64,000 nucleotides of DNA from Geomonas ferrireducens (GTDB taxonomy: Bacteria > Desulfobacterota > Desulfuromonadia > Geobacterales > Geobacteraceae): contig NZ_SSYA01000003.1 of the NCBI RefSeq assembly GCF_004917065.1, positions 456,318 to 520,317 of the forward strand, given 5' to 3'. Below the pieces are notes generated by a model. It made no database searches. It saw only the letters and a list, made by a program, of their open reading frames with translations, and was not told the DNA's origin. Shown piece after piece: positions 1-7,687 of this stretch (the first letter of the stretch is position 1; each line of letters starts with the position of its first letter). Position numbers and translations under genes: made by a program.

Positions 1-877
1 GGTCAAAGACTCCCTTTCCTACTTGAAGGTGATCGCGAACCCCCTGGACGAGGTGGCTCTTCTGCGCATCGTCAACTTCCCCAGGCGCGGTATCGGCGAC
101 AGCACGGTGATCCGCATCAACCAGTGGTCGCTCGAAAAGGAGATCCCTCTTTTCGAGGCGTTCAGCCGTGTCGCCGAGATAGAGGGGGTCGCCGACAACA
201 TCAAAGAGAAGGTGCATGCGTTCCACCAGACCCTGCTCGACGCCGCGGCGGCGTTCAAGGAAGAGGGGGGGCTCGCGGAGAGAGGGAAGATCCTCTTCGA
301 GAAGCTGAAGATCGAGGAGGAAATCTTCCGCACCATCGACGACCAGAAGACCGCGCGCCGGAAGGTGGAGAACGTGGAGCAGATTATCAACTCCATGGCC
401 GCGTACGAGGAGCGCGTGCCGCAGGCGACCCTCGGGGGCTTCATCGAGAAGGTCTCCCTCATGGATGAGGACCGTTTCTCCGGCAAGGATAAGAAGGACC
501 ACGGCAAGGATGCGGTGACCCTCATGTCGCTGCACTCAAGCAAGGGGCTCGAGTTCCCCTTCGTGTTCCTGGTCGGGATGGAGGATGAGATACTGCCGCA
601 CAAGCGGGCCATCTACGAGGACGATACCATCGACGAGGAGCGCCGCCTGTGCTACGTCGGCATCACGCGGGCGAGGCAGCAGCTCGTGATGACGCGGACC
701 ATGTACCGGAAAAAGTACGGGAAGCTTGAGGAGCGGGTCCCCTCCAGATTCCTGGAGGAGATCCCGGCGAACGTCTTGAACGTGCAGCAAAGTGGGGTGG
801 CGCGCGAGGTCACGCCGGAAGAGGCGGAAAAGAGCGCGGAGGATTTCTTCGCCAAGATGAAGGCGATGATGGGGTAG
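1..877 (+). CDS. UvrD/Rep (PcrA-like) superfamily 1 DNA helicase, C-terminal part
   Basis: This is the last ~291 codons of an ATP-dependent 3'-5' DNA helicase; the reading frame is open to the left edge (first full codon at base 2), so the N-terminal ATPase domain with Walker A lies outside the window. The visible part holds the 2B/2A region and two helicase signatures: motif V around TLMSLHSSKGLEF (the SSKGLEFP segment) and motif VI around EERRLCYVGITRAR, with the arginine finger in the latter. UvrD/Rep/PcrA enzymes act in replication restart and repair in the cytoplasm. The C-terminal tail after motif VI is short and charged, without the long Tudor-like tail of PcrA, which makes Rep or a generic UvrD paralogue equally possible. 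The TAG stop lies within a 24-bp palindrome shared with the convergent downstream gene. Confidence 0.9.
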   Translation, partial: VKDSLSYLKVIANPLDEVALLRIVNFPRRGIGDSTVIRINQWSLEKEIPLFEAFSRVAEIEGVADNIKEKVHAFHQTLLDAAAAFKEEGGLAERGKILFEKLKIEEEIFRTIDDQKTARRKVENVEQIINSMAAYEERVPQATLGGFIEKVSLMDEDRFSGKDKKDHGKDAVTLMSLHSSKGLEFPFVFLVGMEDEILPHKRAIYEDDTIDEERRLCYVGITRARQQLVMTRTMYRKKYGKLEERVPSRFLEEIPANVLNVQQSGVAREVTPEEAEKSAEDFFAKMKAMMG

Positions 878-897
878 GGGCGAATATTCGCCCCTAC
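874..897. repeat. 24-bp perfect palindrome at convergent gene ends
   Basis: The sequence reads GTAGGGGCGAAT followed by its exact reverse complement. Bases 875-877 are the TAG stop of the helicase gene and bases 894-896 are, on the other strand, the TAG stop of the peroxiredoxin gene, so one palindrome ends both genes symmetrically. There is no T-tract, so it is not a canonical intrinsic terminator, though the RNA would form a strong hairpin from either strand. Related sequences (gaataatcattcgcccctac and similar) occur near 14932 and 10164. Confidence 0.85.
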
Positions 898-1523
898 GGT
901 TTGCCGAGGGTTTTCTGTCCGGGTTTCCAGCCGAGCGGGCAGAGCGAGCCGGTCTGCAGCGCCTCGAGAACGCGCATGGTCTCCTCGACGCTTCTCCCCA
1001 CGTCCAGGTTGTGCACGACCTGGTACTGGAGCACCCCTTCCGGGTCGATGATGTACAGCGCGCGCAGGGCGACCCCATCCTTCTCGTCGAGGCAGCCGTA
1101 CTTCGTGGCGACTTCCTTCTTGATGTCTGAGAGCAGTGGATAGCGCAGGTTCCCCAGGTCACCGCGCTGGACCCAGGCGAGGTGGGAGTACTTGCTGTCC
1201 GTGGAAGCGCCCAGAACGACGGTGTTCAACTGCTCGAAGCCGGCGAGCGCGTCGTTGAACCCCTTGATCTCGGTCGGGCAGACAAAGGTGAAGTCCATCG
1301 GGTAGAAGAAGAGGACGACCCATTTGCCGCGGAACTCGTCGAGGGAGACCTGCCGGAACTCTTTTCCCTGTGTCGTACTGACCCAGGCGTCGAGCTTGAA
1401 GCCGGGGGCCGGATCACCTACCTTGGCGGTCTGCTGGAGATCCTCCGCACCTATCGCAGAAGGAGCGGATGCGAAGAGGGAGAGGGCCAGTGCGGCTAAC
1501 AACGTAACGGTAGAAAGTTTCAT
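894..1523 (-). CDS. Exported 2-Cys peroxiredoxin (AhpC/TSA family)
   Basis: The product (209 aa) reduces hydrogen peroxide and organic peroxides. The peroxidatic cysteine is C82 in FTFVCPTEI and the resolving cysteine is about C195 in GSLCPLGWKPG, the typical 2-Cys arrangement. Residues 1-26 look like a Sec signal peptide (hydrophobic core, then SAIGA before EDLQQ), so the mature enzyme should act in the periplasm, which is less usual for this family, whose members are mostly cytoplasmic. The start ATG at 1523 follows a GGAG-like ribosome site on the minus strand. It is convergent with the helicase and divergent from the cyclophilin gene. The reductant is not evident: no thioredoxin-like or AhpF-like partner is adjacent. 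Family assignment is secure; the export is inferred from the N-terminus. Confidence 0.92.
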   Translation of the reverse strand: MKLSTVTLLAALALSLFASAPSAIGAEDLQQTAKVGDPAPGFKLDAWVSTTQGKEFRQVSLDEFRGKWVVLFFYPMDFTFVCPTEIKGFNDALAGFEQLNTVVLGASTDSKYSHLAWVQRGDLGNLRYPLLSDIKKEVATKYGCLDEKDGVALRALYIIDPEGVLQYQVVHNLDVGRSVEETMRVLEALQTGSLCPLGWKPGQKTLGKP

Positions 1524-1551
1524 CTGTCGCTCCTGTGACTGACGCTATCTG

Positions 1552-1579
1552 CTTTACTGTTTACGTTTTCCGGTATAAT
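1552..1579 (+). promoter_or_regulatory. Weak sigma-70-type promoter candidate for the cyclophilin gene
   Basis: A perfect TATAAT lies at 1574-1579, about 110 bases before the cyclophilin ATG. The upstream hexamer CTTTAC (1552-1557, 16-base spacer) is a poor match to TTGACA. The region is shared with the divergent peroxiredoxin gene. Confidence 0.35.
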
Positions 1580-1689
1580 TCAACGACGATACATCATACC
1601 CTAGCTCTGTATGAGCAACCAACAAAAACTTTTCACTCAGTGCTTAGTATGGTATTGGTGTGGCAAACCAAACACAAAGGAGCAACATA

Positions 1690-2205
1690 ATGACTGAAGA
1701 AAAAAATCCCGTGGTCATCATGGAAACCTCGATGGGTACCGTTAAGATCGAACTCTTCAAAGATAAGGCCCCCATCTCCGTCCGCAACTTCCTCTCCTAT
1801 GTCAAGGACGCATACTACGACGGCACCGTCTTCCACCGCGTCATCAAGAACTTCATGGTGCAGGGTGGCGGCCTGGACGAGAACATGCAGCCGAAGAAGA
1901 CCAAGTTCGCTATCAAGAACGAGGCGACCAATGGCCTTAAGAACGTGCGCGGCACCCTCGCCATGGCCCGTACCGCGGTCGTCGACTCCGCTACTTCGCA
2001 GTTCTTCGTCAACGTAGTGGACAACGCCTTCCTGGACCACACCGGCAAGACCCCGGACCGTTTCGGCTACGCCGTCTTCGGGCAGGTGATCGAAGGGATG
2101 GAAGTTATGGACGCGATCCGGGACGTGAAGACCACCACCAAGGCCGGTCATCAGGACGTTCCGGTAGAACCGGTCGTCATCAATTCGATTCGTTTGGCCG
2201 AGTAG
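1690..2205 (+). CDS. Peptidyl-prolyl cis-trans isomerase, cyclophilin type
   Basis: A 171-residue single-domain cyclophilin that catalyses proline isomerisation during protein folding. Visible family motifs are VFHRVIKNFMVQGG (with the catalytic arginine), ATSQFFVNVVDN and FGYAVFGQVIEGMEVMD. There is no signal peptide, so it should be cytoplasmic. I chose ATG 1690 because AAAGGAG sits just upstream (about 1677-1683); an in-frame GTG at 1660 would give a 10-residue extension without a ribosome site. A strong intrinsic terminator follows directly. It is monocistronic and convergent with the lipoprotein gene. Family assignment is secure; which of the E. coli-type PpiA/PpiB roles it fills is not resolvable. 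Confidence 0.95.
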   Translation: MTEEKNPVVIMETSMGTVKIELFKDKAPISVRNFLSYVKDAYYDGTVFHRVIKNFMVQGGGLDENMQPKKTKFAIKNEATNGLKNVRGTLAMARTAVVDSATSQFFVNVVDNAFLDHTGKTPDRFGYAVFGQVIEGMEVMDAIRDVKTTTKAGHQDVPVEPVVINSIRLAE

Positions 2206-2218
2206 AAATGATAGAGAA

Positions 2219-2245
2219 GCCGCCCCTTCCGGGGCGGCCGTTTTT
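2219..2245 (+). terminator. Intrinsic terminator after cyclophilin gene
   Basis: Eight-base-pair stem GCCGCCCC / GGGGCGGC with a TTCC loop, followed two bases later by TTTTT. A second inverted repeat (ATGAGCGG ... CCGCTCAT, about 2246-2278) follows and covers the stop codon of the convergent lipoprotein gene. Confidence 0.92.
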
Positions 2246-2274
2246 GATGAGCGGTTGGCGTATGCGTCAGCCGC

Positions 2275-2784
2275 TCATTTCGTTTGGAGGGAAAGGCGGG
2301 ACGTGATGTCGGAGATGGCGGCGCCGCTTGCATTGCGGGCCGAGAATGCGTCGAGGGTGAAGGACTCCGCCGTAGGGGCGGCCACAGCTGCCGTCGTGCA
2401 GGTGAAGGCGACCAGGGGGCCGACGGTCATACCGACCGGATTGGCGATGTTGACGGCGAGTACGGGTCCGGAGGCCGTCGAGGAGGGGGTCACCACGGCG
2501 GCGCCGACATAGCTTCCTCCGATGGCCGGTGCCACGACCCCGTCAGCGACGGCACCGTCGGCATCGGTCGGCACGGAGACTCCGGCGGGAAGGCGCAAGG
2601 TGAACTGGGCGGCGTAGAGGATGGCGTCGGCAACCGGCCCCTGCGTGGTGACGAGGACGCGCACCGTTCCGTTCGCCGGTTCCGGGATGTGCACGTTGCC
2701 GTCAGTGCCGGAAATTTGATCCGACCCGGAGCCACCGCAGGCTGCGAGTAACAGGCACATCAGCATCACCGCAAGCAATTTCAT
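2275..2784 (-). CDS. Putative lipoprotein with cohesin-like beta-sandwich domain
   Basis: A 169-residue protein of unknown function. The N-terminus is a lipoprotein signal with lipobox LLAAC (C16) followed by GGSGSDQ, a flexible linker with no Asp at +2, so outer-membrane anchoring is plausible. The rest (about residues 35-165) is a hydrophobic/Thr/Ala-rich beta-strand domain with phrases such as QFTLRLPAGVSVPTDADG, VLAVNIANPVG and AFTCTTA that resemble the cohesin fold of Geobacter-type surface proteins; this is pattern impression, not a profile match. It lies alone between cyclophilin and metK. If the domain is a cohesin, a dockerin-like module at the end of the 41963-47623 protein in this window would be a natural partner class. 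Confidence 0.6.
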   Translation of the reverse strand: MKLLAVMLMCLLLAACGGSGSDQISGTDGNVHIPEPANGTVRVLVTTQGPVADAILYAAQFTLRLPAGVSVPTDADGAVADGVVAPAIGGSYVGAAVVTPSSTASGPVLAVNIANPVGMTVGPLVAFTCTTAAVAAPTAESFTLDAFSARNASGAAISDITSRLSLQTK

Positions 2785-2966
2785 AATTCCTCCCTCAAAG
2801 CCTTTTCAGTTCAGCTCTTTGCGCTCAAGGTGCAATGCCCCCTCACTGTTTCGCATCGAGAAAAGATTGTAACGGATGTTCTATTGGTATCAACTAATGT
2901 TTGAGTGGTAGGGGAGCCGGCCGCAGTACCCCGGTAAAATGTGTTGAAATTTGCTGTACTTAATCG

Positions 2967-2995
2967 TTGACAAAGGAAAATGGCGCCTATACAAT
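2967..2995 (+). promoter_or_regulatory. Sigma-70 promoter of metK
   Basis: TTGACA at 2967-2972, a 17-base spacer and TACAAT at 2990-2995: perfect -35 and five of six -10 positions. Transcription would begin near 3002, giving a leader of about 47 bases, too short for a SAM riboswitch. A loose inverted repeat ATCAAC..GTTTGA lies upstream at 2889-2904 (see findings). Confidence 0.75.
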
Positions 2996-3048
2996 CTCTC
3001 CGCTTTGCCTATACACTAGCTGCACACTTTTTCTGGGGGTCTCACCTT

Positions 3049-4218
3049 ATGGAAATGAAGGACTTCATCTTTACCTCTGAATCTGTCTCTGAAGGGCATC
3101 CGGACAAGGTTGCCGACCAGATATCCGACGCCATCCTCGACGCCATCCTGGCTCAGGACCCCAAGTCGCGTGTGGCCTGCGAAACGCTTGTCACCACCGG
3201 CATGGCGGTGATCGCAGGCGAGATCACCACCAACGCGGTCATCGACTATCCGAAGATCGTGCGTGAAACGATCCGTGAGATCGGCTACCACGATTCCGCC
3301 ATGGGCTTTGACTGGGAAACCTGTGCGGTGCTGACCTCTATAGATAAGCAGTCCCCGGACATCGCCCAGGGCGTCACCGAAGGCGAGGGGATGTTCAAGG
3401 AGCAGGGCGCGGGCGACCAGGGGCTCATGTTCGGCTTTGCCTGCAACGAGACCCCGGAACTGATGCCGATGTCGATCCTGCTGGCTCACAAACTGGTGTC
3501 GAGGCTTGCCGACGTCAGGAAGACCGGCGTGCTCGACTTCCTTCGTCCGGACTCCAAGTCCCAGGTTTCCATCCAGTACATCGACGACAAGCCGGTGCAC
3601 GTGGACACCGTCGTCATCTCGTCGCAGCACACCCCCGAGGTGTCCTACGAGATGATCAAGGAAGGGATCATCGAGGAAGTCGTCAAGAAGATCATTCCGG
3701 CCAACCTGATGGATGCGAACACCAAGTTCCTCATCAACCCGACCGGCCGTTTCGTCATCGGCGGCCCGATGGGCGACTGCGGTCTCACCGGCCGCAAGAT
3801 CATCGTCGACAGCTACGGCGGGCACGGCGCCCACGGTGGCGGTGCATTCTCCGGCAAGGACCCCTCCAAGGTGGACCGTTCCGCGGCGTACATGGGGCGC
3901 TACGTGGCGAAGAACCTCGTCGCCTCCGGCGTCTGCGAGCGTTGCGAAGTGCAGGTGGCCTACGCCATCGGCGTTGCCGAGCCAGTCTCCGTCATGGTTG
4001 ACTGCAACGGCACCGGCAAGATCCCGAGCAAGCGCATCTCCGAGATCGTGCGCGAGGTGTTCGACCTGCGTCCGCGCGCCATCATCGAGCAGCTCGACCT
4101 GCTGCGTCCGATCTATAAGAAGACCGCAGCCTACGGCCACTTCGGCCGCGAGCTCCCCGAGTTCACCTGGGAGCGCACCGACAAGGCCGCGATCATCAGG
4201 GAGAAGGCGGGGCTCTAA
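3049..4218 (+). CDS. metK: S-adenosylmethionine synthetase
   Basis: MetK (389 aa) makes S-adenosylmethionine from methionine and ATP in the cytoplasm. Family signatures are the N-terminal [21 protein letters not shown] segment, the methionine/ATP loop [12 protein letters not shown] and the glycine-rich [16 protein letters not shown]. Length and motifs are complete. I chose ATG 3049 (MEMKDF) because GGGGG lies at 3035-3039 and because known MetK proteins start close to this point; the frame is open upstream to 2980. A good sigma-70 promoter precedes and an intrinsic terminator follows, so it is monocistronic. Together with ahcY (8659) and the regulator SahR (7688) it belongs to the SAM cycle. 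Confidence 0.98.
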   Translation: MEMKDFIFTSESVSEGHPDKVADQISDAILDAILAQDPKSRVACETLVTTGMAVIAGEITTNAVIDYPKIVRETIREIGYHDSAMGFDWETCAVLTSIDKQSPDIAQGVTEGEGMFKEQGAGDQGLMFGFACNETPELMPMSILLAHKLVSRLADVRKTGVLDFLRPDSKSQVSIQYIDDKPVHVDTVVISSQHTPEVSYEMIKEGIIEEVVKKIIPANLMDANTKFLINPTGRFVIGGPMGDCGLTGRKIIVDSYGGHGAHGGGAFSGKDPSKVDRSAAYMGRYVAKNLVASGVCERCEVQVAYAIGVAEPVSVMVDCNGTGKIPSKRISEIVREVFDLRPRAIIEQLDLLRPIYKKTAAYGHFGRELPEFTWERTDKAAIIREKAGL

Positions 4219-4220
4219 CA

Positions 4221-4363
4221 CCCGTTCAACGTTCAACGTTCCACGTTAAAACAAAAGGCCTTCCGGTATTTCGGAGGGCCTTTTGTTTTGCCAATGTGGC
4301 AGTAGCGATATCGTTGCGGTATGTCGGACAAGCTCGGCGAACGTTGAACGCTGAACGTTGAAC
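4221..4363. repeat. GTTCAACG repeats in inverted orientation around the metK terminator
   Basis: Bases 4221-4247 contain two tandem GTTCAACGTT-type units and 4339-4363 contain two or three GAACGTTGAAC units on the opposite strand, flanking the metK terminator and the end of the convergent response-regulator gene. A related run (GTTCAACGTTCTACGTTC) follows ahcY at about 10085-10106. The function is unknown. Confidence 0.6.
4248..4289 (+). terminator. Bidirectional intrinsic terminator between metK and the response regulator
   Basis: Stem AAAACAAAAGGCCTTCCG / CGGAGGGCCTTTTGTTTT with a short loop; flanking A and T tracts make it usable from both strands. Confidence 0.9.
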
Positions 4364-4368
4364 CGCCG

Positions 4369-5073
4369 TTAAGGTTTTTTGCTGAACCTGTACCCCACGC
4401 CGCGCACGGTCTGGAAGAAAACCGGGCGGGAGGGCTCGGGCTCGAAGTACTTCCTGAGCCGCACGATGAAGTTGTCCAGCGTGCGTGTCTCGGCATCGGT
4501 GGCGTAACCCCAGACGCTCTCCAGGATCTCCCCACGCGGGATGGCCTCTCCTTCGCGATGGAAGAAAAGCGACAGCATGCGCACCTCGAGATCGGTCAGG
4601 TCGATCTCACCCTGCCGCGTCCTTGCCCGGTAGGAGAGCAAAAAGACCTCGTTGTCGCCGAAACTATACCCTTCCTCGACCGGTTCGGGGCGGTACCACG
4701 CGCTGCGACGGAGCATGCCGGATACCCTGAGCAGAAACTCCTTCAGGTTGAACGGCTTGATCAGATAATCGTCCGCCCCGGCGGCAAGCCCCGAGATGCG
4801 GTCGCTCTCGGCGGAACGTGCCGTCAGCATCAGAACCGGGACGCGCGAATCGAGCCCCCGTATCTTCTCGCAGACCTCGAACCCTCCGATCCCGGGGAGC
4901 ATGACGTCCAGGATGATCAGGTCGAACTTCTCCATCCGTACCTTCTCCAGTGCCTCCTCGCCGCTCTCCACGTGGCTCACCAGGTACCCTTCCTGTTCAA
5001 GGTTGAAGGTGATGCCGCGCGCCAGGTGCATCTCGTCCTCGACTAGCAGTATGTGCGGTTTTTCGCCGGACAT
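4369..5073 (-). CDS. OmpR/PhoB-family response regulator
   Basis: A 234-residue two-domain regulator. The receiver domain (about 5-120) has the acidic pair in LLVEDE, phosphoacceptor D56 in LIILDVMLPG, the conserved threonine in MLTAR and the KPF lysine. The C-terminal half (about 140-232) is a winged-helix DNA-binding domain, with LTDLEVRMLSLFF and the ending RTVRGVGYRF typical of OmpR/PhoB. Its ATG (5071-5073) sits one base after the stop of the kinase gene upstream on the same strand, so the two are translated as a coupled pair. Target genes cannot be told from the sequence. Confidence 0.95.
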   Translation of the reverse strand: MSGEKPHILLVEDEMHLARGITFNLEQEGYLVSHVESGEEALEKVRMEKFDLIILDVMLPGIGGFEVCEKIRGLDSRVPVLMLTARSAESDRISGLAAGADDYLIKPFNLKEFLLRVSGMLRRSAWYRPEPVEEGYSFGDNEVFLLSYRARTRQGEIDLTDLEVRMLSLFFHREGEAIPRGEILESVWGYATDAETRTLDNFIVRLRKYFEPEPSRPVFFQTVRGVGYRFSKKP

Positions 5074-5074
5074 C

Positions 5075-6034
5075 CTATCCTCGCTGCTGCCTGCCCTGAA
5101 GCGGCAGGGTGATGTGGAAGGTGCAGCCTTTGCCGGGCCCGGGGCTCTCGACCGAGATCTTGCCGCCGTGTGCGTTCACCACGCTTCTCACGATGTAGAG
5201 CCCGAGACCGGTTCCCCTGATGTTCTCCCCCGGCGTGCGCACCCGGTAGAACATCTCGAATATCTTCTCCAGTTCGTCGTTTCCTAGCCCCTTGCCGTTG
5301 TCCTGGAAGTCGAGCACGCACTGCCTGCCGCTTGCGCTGCGCTTCAACGACACGCGGATTTCCGGCGATACCGGTGAGTAAAGGAGGGCGTTCTCGAAGA
5401 GGTTTCTGAGCGCCATCTCCATCCCTTCCGCGTCGATGGTCGCTGTGATGTTCGGCTCGATCTCCACCGTCAGCTTGCCCCCCTCCGGGAGGTCGCCGTT
5501 TTTGCTTTCGAGATAGCTGGTGACGAACCCTGAGAAGTCGATCTGCTTCGCCTTTTCGCCCAACTGACGGAACTCGATCCTCGTCGCCATGAGGAGGTTG
5601 CTGATCAGGATGTTCAGACGTTCGGTATCGGAGAGCATGGTGTCGAGGAAGCCGTCGAGCTTCTCCTTGGGGAGCTCCCTCATCTTCACCGTTTCAAGGT
5701 GCAACTGGATCGAGGCGAGCGGGGACTTAAGCTCGTGGGTCAACTGGGATATGTAGCTGCGCTGCTGCAGATAGAGGTTCGCCTGCCGCCGCCAATAGAG
5801 GAAGATGACATAGACCCCGGCCAGGATGGCAACCGCCATCAGCAGCCCCTCGACCAGAACGATCCACTCAACCCCGTGAGTTACCAGTTCGGGCTTGTAG
5901 CGCAGGGCGAGGGCTTTGAACTCCTTGTTCCTTCCGATGAACCAGTAGACCCAGGAGACGACCATCACCACCCAAATCAGCTGGATCCCTATCAGTGCAA
6001 TCAACGGGTTGGAGAGTTTCCGGTTCATTTTCAT
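5075..6034 (-). CDS. Membrane sensor histidine kinase, partner of the OmpR-type regulator
   Basis: About 319 residues from ATG 6034; a GTG at 6043 gives three more residues, and neither start has a convincing ribosome site. Two membrane helices flank a short extracytoplasmic loop of about 25 residues (helix 1 roughly 11-34, helix 2 roughly 58-81). There is no HAMP or PAS domain. The dimerisation/phosphoacceptor segment is SQLTHELKSPLAS with the phospho-histidine near residue 100, and the ATPase domain shows the N box (NLFENALLYS), DNGKGLG and GTGLGLYIV. The tiny periplasmic loop suggests it senses a membrane-related signal or a partner protein. It forms an operon with the regulator directly downstream. 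Confidence 0.93.
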   Translation of the reverse strand: MKMNRKLSNPLIALIGIQLIWVVMVVSWVYWFIGRNKEFKALALRYKPELVTHGVEWIVLVEGLLMAVAILAGVYVIFLYWRRQANLYLQQRSYISQLTHELKSPLASIQLHLETVKMRELPKEKLDGFLDTMLSDTERLNILISNLLMATRIEFRQLGEKAKQIDFSGFVTSYLESKNGDLPEGGKLTVEIEPNITATIDAEGMEMALRNLFENALLYSPVSPEIRVSLKRSASGRQCVLDFQDNGKGLGNDELEKIFEMFYRVRTPGENIRGTGLGLYIVRSVVNAHGGKISVESPGPGKGCTFHITLPLQGRQQRG

Positions 6035-6177
6035 GCCACACACGTAGCATCGCTGCCTCGTTTTTGCAAGGGGTATCTGAGAGTACTGGGGGCGTTTGTT
6101 TTTACACTAGTATTACAAAAGCCGTCGACGTTCTCTGATAATGTGTTTACGTCGCAGTCTGATACTCAGGAGGAGTT

Positions 6178-7269
6178 ATGTTCAAGCCGTTGCGCATTGG
6201 TAAACACGAGGCACGATACCCGCTTATCCAGGGCGGCATGGGAGTAAGAATTTCAGCGGGCTCGCTGGCTGGTCACGTCGCTAAGTGCGGTGGTGTGGGC
6301 CTGGTGGCTTCCCCCGGGATAACCCTGAACAGCGAGTTTTTCGACGGCAAAAACTACCTCAAGAGCAACGCGCAGGCGCTGAAGGACGAGATCCGCAAGG
6401 CCTACGAGATCGCCCCGGACGGCATCATCGGCGTCAACGTGATGGTCGCCCTCACCGATTACGAGGAACTCGTGGTGGCTTCGGTCGAGGCGGGGGCGAA
6501 GGTGCTTGTCTGCGGCGCCGGCCTTCCCTTGACCCTCCCCGGGCTCACCGCGCACGCGCCCGACGTCGCCCTCATCCCCATCGTATCCTCGGTGCGTGCA
6601 GCGCAACTGATCGCCAAAAAATGGGATAAGTCCTACAACCGTCTTCCCGATGCCGTCGTGGTCGAGGACCCGGATACCGCCGGGGGGCACCTGGGCGAGA
6701 AGATGGAGAACATCGGCACCGGTGAGTACGACCAGTACGAGACCGTGCGCGGCGTGAAGGAATTCTTCCGTTCCGAGTACGGGCTTGATATTCCGATCAT
6801 CGCGGCCGGTGGCATATGGGACCGCGCCGACGTCGAGCACGCCCTGGCTGAAGGGGCCGACGGCGTTCAGATGGCGAGCCGCTTCGTGACCACCGTCGAG
6901 TGCGACGCCGAGGATGCCTTCAAGCAGGCCTACCTCGATTGCAAGAAGGAAGACATCGGCCTCATCATGAGCCCGGCCGGTCTTCCGGGGCGCGCCATTC
7001 TCAGTAACCAGCAGGGGATCTTCGACTACGACCGCGACCACTCCTCGGTCTGCTCGTACGGCTGTCTCAAGAAATGCTCCTACAGGGAGAGCGGCGAGCG
7101 CTTCTGCATCGTGAAATCCCTTGATCGCGCCCAGCGCGGCGAGGTCGACTCCGGTCTCATCTTCTGCGGCACCAACGCCTGGAAGGCGAATCGCATGGAG
7201 ACGGTACAGGAGATCTTCGACGAGATTTTCGGCGCGCAAGGTGCCGTCGCCGAGGACAAGGCAGCCTGA
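6178..7269 (+). CDS. Nitronate monooxygenase / 2-nitropropane dioxygenase family flavoprotein
   Basis: A 363-residue TIM-barrel FMN enzyme of the NPD/FabK superfamily. The start PLIQGGMGV, the glycine-rich segments DTAGGHLG and IIAAGGIWDRADVEHALAEGADGVQMASRF (the last being the phosphate-binding strands) are characteristic. The C-terminal third has an unusual cysteine group (CSYGCLKKC then C at ERFCIV) found in a long subfamily of anaerobes; it could hold metal or an FeS cluster, which I infer only from spacing. A perfect AGGAGG precedes ATG 6178. The physiological substrate is unknown: nitronate oxidation, or an enoyl-reductase-like role as in FabK, are both possible. It is transcribed alone with a terminator at 7361. 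Confidence 0.85.
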   Translation: MFKPLRIGKHEARYPLIQGGMGVRISAGSLAGHVAKCGGVGLVASPGITLNSEFFDGKNYLKSNAQALKDEIRKAYEIAPDGIIGVNVMVALTDYEELVVASVEAGAKVLVCGAGLPLTLPGLTAHAPDVALIPIVSSVRAAQLIAKKWDKSYNRLPDAVVVEDPDTAGGHLGEKMENIGTGEYDQYETVRGVKEFFRSEYGLDIPIIAAGGIWDRADVEHALAEGADGVQMASRFVTTVECDAEDAFKQAYLDCKKEDIGLIMSPAGLPGRAILSNQQGIFDYDRDHSSVCSYGCLKKCSYRESGERFCIVKSLDRAQRGEVDSGLIFCGTNAWKANRMETVQEIFDEIFGAQGAVAEDKAA

Positions 7270-7360
7270 TCCAGTAAATACGCACCAAACGCAGGAGCGC
7301 ACCTTGCGCCGGGCACCTTTAAAGGCCGGCGAGGCGCCGCTTCTGCGCAGGAATCACCAG

Positions 7361-7396
7361 ATCCCCCAGTGGCTTCGTGCCGCTGGGGGATTTTTG
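7361..7396 (+). terminator. Intrinsic terminator after the nitronate monooxygenase gene
   Basis: Stem ATCCCCCAGTGGC / GCCGCTGGGGGAT with TTCGT loop, followed by TTTTTGGTTTTT. Confidence 0.92.
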
Positions 7397-7399
7397 GTT

Positions 7400-7565
7400 T
7401 TTCCCGACCCCTCTCCCATCGTGCCTTCGCCCACCGTAGGGCTTCGGTCCGCAGGTGGGAGAGGATGGCCGAAGGCCGGGTGAGGGCGTTGCCACGAAGT
7501 GAGGGAATTGCATCTGCCGAGGCCCTCACCCCGGCCCTCTCCCGGAGGGAGAGGGAGGATGGAGG
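7400..7565. repeat. GC-rich palindromic intergenic element
   Basis: This stretch contains ccctctccc...gggagagg and ccctcaccccggccctctcccggagggagaggg, overlapping inverted repeats without coding potential. Similar blocks occur at 14950-15045, 19335-19435, 20870-21110 and 49226-49253. It fills the gap between the terminator at 7361 and the sahR control region. Confidence 0.6.
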
Positions 7566-7642
7566 GAATATGCTGCGGCAGGCTATGCATAAGGAGGAAA
7601 TAATATGCCTTCCGTCTTGTCGGCGGCGGCGTACTGTGCTAT

Positions 7643-7658
7643 ATCAAGAAAACTTGAT
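7643..7658. promoter_or_regulatory. Probable SahR operator in front of sahR-ahcY
   Basis: A perfect inverted repeat ATCAAG-AAAA-CTTGAT lies 30 bases before the sahR start. A TATAAG hexamer (7660-7665) immediately follows, so a bound repressor would sit in the promoter spacer. It fits the expected symmetric site of an ArsR-family dimer, and autoregulation of the sahR-ahcY operon is the simplest reading. Confidence 0.72.
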
Positions 7659-7687
7659 TTATAAGAATAGCGAGAGTTGATATAGAC

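Noticed and set aside
2785..3048. A SAM riboswitch upstream of metK
   Set aside because: The promoter at 2967 leaves a leader of about 47 bases, too short for any SAM riboswitch, and no conserved motif was seen.
3016..4236. A 406-residue frame opposite metK
   Set aside because: It mirrors metK in another frame, has histidine/glycine/valine-rich low-complexity composition typical of antisense frames in GC-rich DNA, and no ribosome site.
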